The position numbers and the translations under genes are program-made. Positions 61,991 through 64,000 of a stretch of 64,000 nt of DNA are shown piece by piece. Source of the stretch: Halorubrum aethiopicum (GTDB lineage Archaea > Halobacteriota > Halobacteria > Halobacteriales > Haloferacaceae); NCBI RefSeq assembly GCF_001542905.1, contig NZ_LOAJ01000001.1, positions 2,108,001 through 2,172,000 of the forward strand, written 5' to 3'. Position 1 is the stretch's first letter. Every line of letters starts with the position of its first letter. Under the pieces are notes generated by a model, which was given only the letters and a program-made list of their open reading frames with translations, searched no databases and was not told the origin of the DNA.

Positions 61991-62690
61991 CCGAACCCTC
62001 GAGCGGGCGATCCCGAACCGGCCCTCCACGACCCGAGACGACGTCTTCGTATCGCGGAATATGATTTATCCGTTCGGGCTCGGACGCCGACGAACCGTGG
62101 TCACACACCGCCACGTTCGGTCTACAGTTCCGAACGTCGAAAACGGGAGGTTCCGCCCATCCGACGGACGCCGTGGCGCGCCGCGTTCGGACCGTCGCCG
62201 CCGGACGAGACCCGGACCAACCCGGATCGAACGGTATCCCGCAGCGCGAACCGTCGTTTCGATCGACGGGATGTTTTCCGCGCATCGACCGCGCAGCGGT
62301 ACCAGGACGCCGCGCTACGCGCGCTTACGACGCCGTCGTTATTTCGGGGCCTCATCGTTTCCTTCGAACGCGGGGAGCGTGGCACGTCCGTCCTCGGTGT
62401 CTGGGGTAGGGAGACGATCGAACCGGTTCGAGGCGGCCGCCGCCGATCGACGTCTCGGAGTCCGGGCGGATCGAAGCGGCGCGGAGTTCGTGTATCCCGC
62501 CGATCGGCCAACGACCAAAGCGAGATATCTCAATGTCTGTGCCCATCGGCGATCGTAAACTTATCCGGATTCGTAGGGCGATATAATGCTTATCTAGAAT
62601 TGTAGGACCCTAATTGCGGCCAAATGCGGTTCCGGAATCCAGTATAAGGTCACTTATCCGTAACTCTGGGATAGATTCAAGGAGGCGCGG
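61991..62690. other. Gene-poor interval before the recombinase module
   Basis: No reading frame here has haloarchaeal amino-acid composition; the longest are Arg/Ser-rich. A motif near 62048-62069 (gtatcgcggaatatgattta) resembles 58370-58388 (gtatcgcgatatatggttta). From about 62550 the sequence turns AT-rich, with 'cttatc' occurring three times between 62561 and 62660. The region could contain a decayed gene or an attachment site for the recombinase, but neither is shown. Confidence 0.45.
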
Positions 62691-62707
62691 TGAGACGGAC
62701 GGCACGA

Positions 62708-63088
62708 ATGAGCGACGACCGCCGATCGGTGAAGACGTACGTGCCGGCCGATCAGAAGACGCGCTGGCAACGACACGCCGAGGAGCTCGGAATGTCACAG
62801 AGCGAGTTCGTCAGAACGATGGTACAGGCCGGCAGACGGGGGTTCACGCTTCCGGAGGAGAGTAGCCCCGAGGAGAGTCGATCTGAAGGGTCCGACCCCG
62901 GGGGTCACGACCTCGAGAGGCGGATCGAATCGGCTATCGCCGACGGTCACTCCTCGTGGGACGACCTCGTGGACGCGGTGTTCGCCGACTTCGAGGATCG
63001 ACTCGAAGAGGAGTTGGACTCGTTACAGGAACGCGACCGCGTCCGATACAGCGGGCGCGACGGAGGGTACACGCTCGTCGATGAGTAG
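62708..63088 (+). CDS. DUF5805-like small protein beside a recombinase
   Basis: A 126-residue protein with a short DNA-binding-like N-terminus (VKTYVPADQKTRWQRHAEEL, then MSQSEFVRTMVQAGRRGFTL, ribbon-helix-helix-like), a Ser/Glu-rich linker, and an acidic C-terminal helix (SWDDLVDAVFADFEDRLEEE). Such proteins commonly precede XerC-like recombinases in haloarchaea. I use the ATG at 62708 (MSDDRRSVK); a GTG at 62690 has an aaggagg ribosome-binding sequence just before it and is a serious alternative. It overlaps the recombinase gene by 8 bases. Confidence 0.75.
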   Translation: MSDDRRSVKTYVPADQKTRWQRHAEELGMSQSEFVRTMVQAGRRGFTLPEESSPEESRSEGSDPGGHDLERRIESAIADGHSSWDDLVDAVFADFEDRLEEELDSLQERDRVRYSGRDGGYTLVDE

Positions 63089-64000
63089 CACGGAGACGGC
63101 CGAGGACGTCGAGGATCCGGTGGGATACTTCATCGAGGACCTGCGGTACCACGGGAAGACGGGGAGAACGAGAGAGTCCTACGAGCGCGTTCTGAGGCGA
63201 TTCGAGACGTTTCTCGACGACGGGACCGTTCCCTCGACGGCGACGCATCGCGACTGTATGGCGTTCGTCCACTCGCTTCGAGGCGACGTCACGGAGAGCA
63301 CGGTCGCGACGTACGCGGCGTACCTCCACCGCTTTTACGGGTACATGACCGAGGTCGGCGTCTTCGACGGGAACCCGATGACGCTCGTGATGGAGGAGAT
63401 GGACGAGACGATAGACAAGGACCCCGCTCGCCGGGACGTCTCGATCCCGCGGATGCGGTCGTTCGTGGCCGGGATCACCCATCCGCTCCACCGCGCGCTC
63501 GTCTGTACGCTGTTGAAGACGGGCATGCGGGTGGGAGAGCTGTGTAACCTCGACCTCCGGGACCTGGCGATATCGGATCCCGAACTCGAGGCGGCGTACT
63601 CGATGGGCACGCGTCCGGCGCTCGCGGATCGGCCGAACTCGCTGTACGTGACCCCCCACGCGACGGTCGGCGAGGAGCTGAACGGGGAGGTCCGGACCGC
63701 CTCCAACAAGCGCAAACGCGAGACGGTGATACCCGTCGACGACGAGCTCCGAGCGGTTCTGAAACGCTGGCTCGCGATACGACCCGACGCCCCCTCCCCG
63801 GCCGAACCCCTCTTCGTCGGCACGTCGGAGGGCTGGGGCGAGCGGCTCGATCCGCAGGCCGTACGACACGTCGTCGAGCGGTACGCGCGCGAGGCGGGCT
63901 GGTACCGGACCGGCGGCGGGGCCGGCGAGAACGTCACGCCGCACTACTTCAGACACTTCTTCACGACGCATCTCCGGGATCGAACCGGCGATCGGGGCGT
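63081..64000 (+). CDS. Tyrosine recombinase/integrase (XerC/D-type), C-terminus beyond the window
   Basis: About 306 residues are visible. The N-terminal SAM-like DNA-binding domain (YFIEDLRYHGKTGRTRESYE, LRGDVTESTVATYAAYLHRF) is followed by the catalytic domain: Arg in LLKTGMRVGELCNLDLRDLA (about residue 150), Lys in ASNKRKRETVIPV, and HxxR in TPHYFRHFFTTHLRD near the window end. The tyrosine nucleophile lies beyond base 64000. The ATG at 63081 overlaps the preceding gene (ATGAGTAG), so the two are translationally coupled. It may be a chromosomal Xer-type protein or the integrase of an element. Confidence 0.9.
   Translation, partial: MSSTETAEDVEDPVGYFIEDLRYHGKTGRTRESYERVLRRFETFLDDGTVPSTATHRDCMAFVHSLRGDVTESTVATYAAYLHRFYGYMTEVGVFDGNPMTLVMEEMDETIDKDPARRDVSIPRMRSFVAGITHPLHRALVCTLLKTGMRVGELCNLDLRDLAISDPELEAAYSMGTRPALADRPNSLYVTPHATVGEELNGEVRTASNKRKRETVIPVDDELRAVLKRWLAIRPDAPSPAEPLFVGTSEGWGERLDPQAVRHVVERYAREAGWYRTGGGAGENVTPHYFRHFFTTHLRDRTGDRG

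Noticed and set aside
62061-62558. A plus-strand frame of 165 codons in the gap before the recombinase
   Set aside because: Product is rich in Arg and Ser without acidic bias or domain, so it reads as non-coding.

Overview
This is a GC-rich window from a halophilic archaeon, most likely in the Haloferacales (Halorubrum/Haloferax-like). The encoded proteins are strongly acidic, TATA elements of the TTTAAG/TTTTAG type sit about 27 bases before many start codons (leaderless transcripts), and several proteins look like Haloferax volcanii proteins I know (XacA, XacD, RdfA). The genus is inference. I see no rRNA, tRNA, CRISPR array or transposase.

Layout. 1-8.5 kb is housekeeping: an aminotransferase (cut by the window edge), ribH, msrA, a zinc-finger rhomboid protease, endonuclease V, adenylate kinase, an EMC3-like DUF106 protein, a DHH phosphoesterase, thiL and a PspA-like protein. 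8.6-10.7 kb holds a sugar isomerase/Gfo-Idh dehydrogenase cassette that recurs, partly near-identical, at 44.7-46.8 kb. 10.8-17.7 kb carries a pilin-like protein, a YIP1 protein, an S1-OB-DHH-like protein with a 30-bp repeat, a J-domain/ferredoxin fusion, a CobW GTPase and a phosphodiesterase. 17.7-26 kb looks like a one-carbon group: formaldehyde-type dehydrogenase, molybdenum formate dehydrogenase, formate-tetrahydrofolate ligase, moaC and the NAD(P)HX repair enzyme.

29.2-38.4 kb is an accessory catabolic/transport locus. A cupin and a PEP-hydrolase-family TIM barrel on the plus strand face a minus-strand operon of Tm-1-like protein, solute-binding lipoprotein, LivH, LivM, LivG, LivF and a PQQ-propeller lipoprotein. 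The two enzyme-like proteins correspond to the two halves of the fused eukaryotic Tm-1 protein. A PAS-GAF sensor and an IclR regulator lie beside it. 40.8-48.9 kb is an oxidative pentose pathway: IclR regulator (XacR-like), xacF, xacD, the second isomerase/dehydrogenase cassette, xacA and xacE. Together these would convert xylose/arabinose to 2-oxoglutarate; the lactonase and sugar transporter are not in the window.

48.9-52 kb is the most unusual region: an AT-rich island with phased 11-bp direct repeats, followed by an archaea-specific SMC-related protein and an RdfA-family cell-shape protein. 52-62 kb has a hydrolase, a Bat-type HTH regulator, an isolated nuoCD gene with a small zinc protein and a methyltransferase, an amidohydrolase, a UlaG-like hydrolase, a coiled-coil protein and a HisG-like protein. 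The window ends in a small DUF5805-like protein overlapping a tyrosine recombinase that is cut by the edge.
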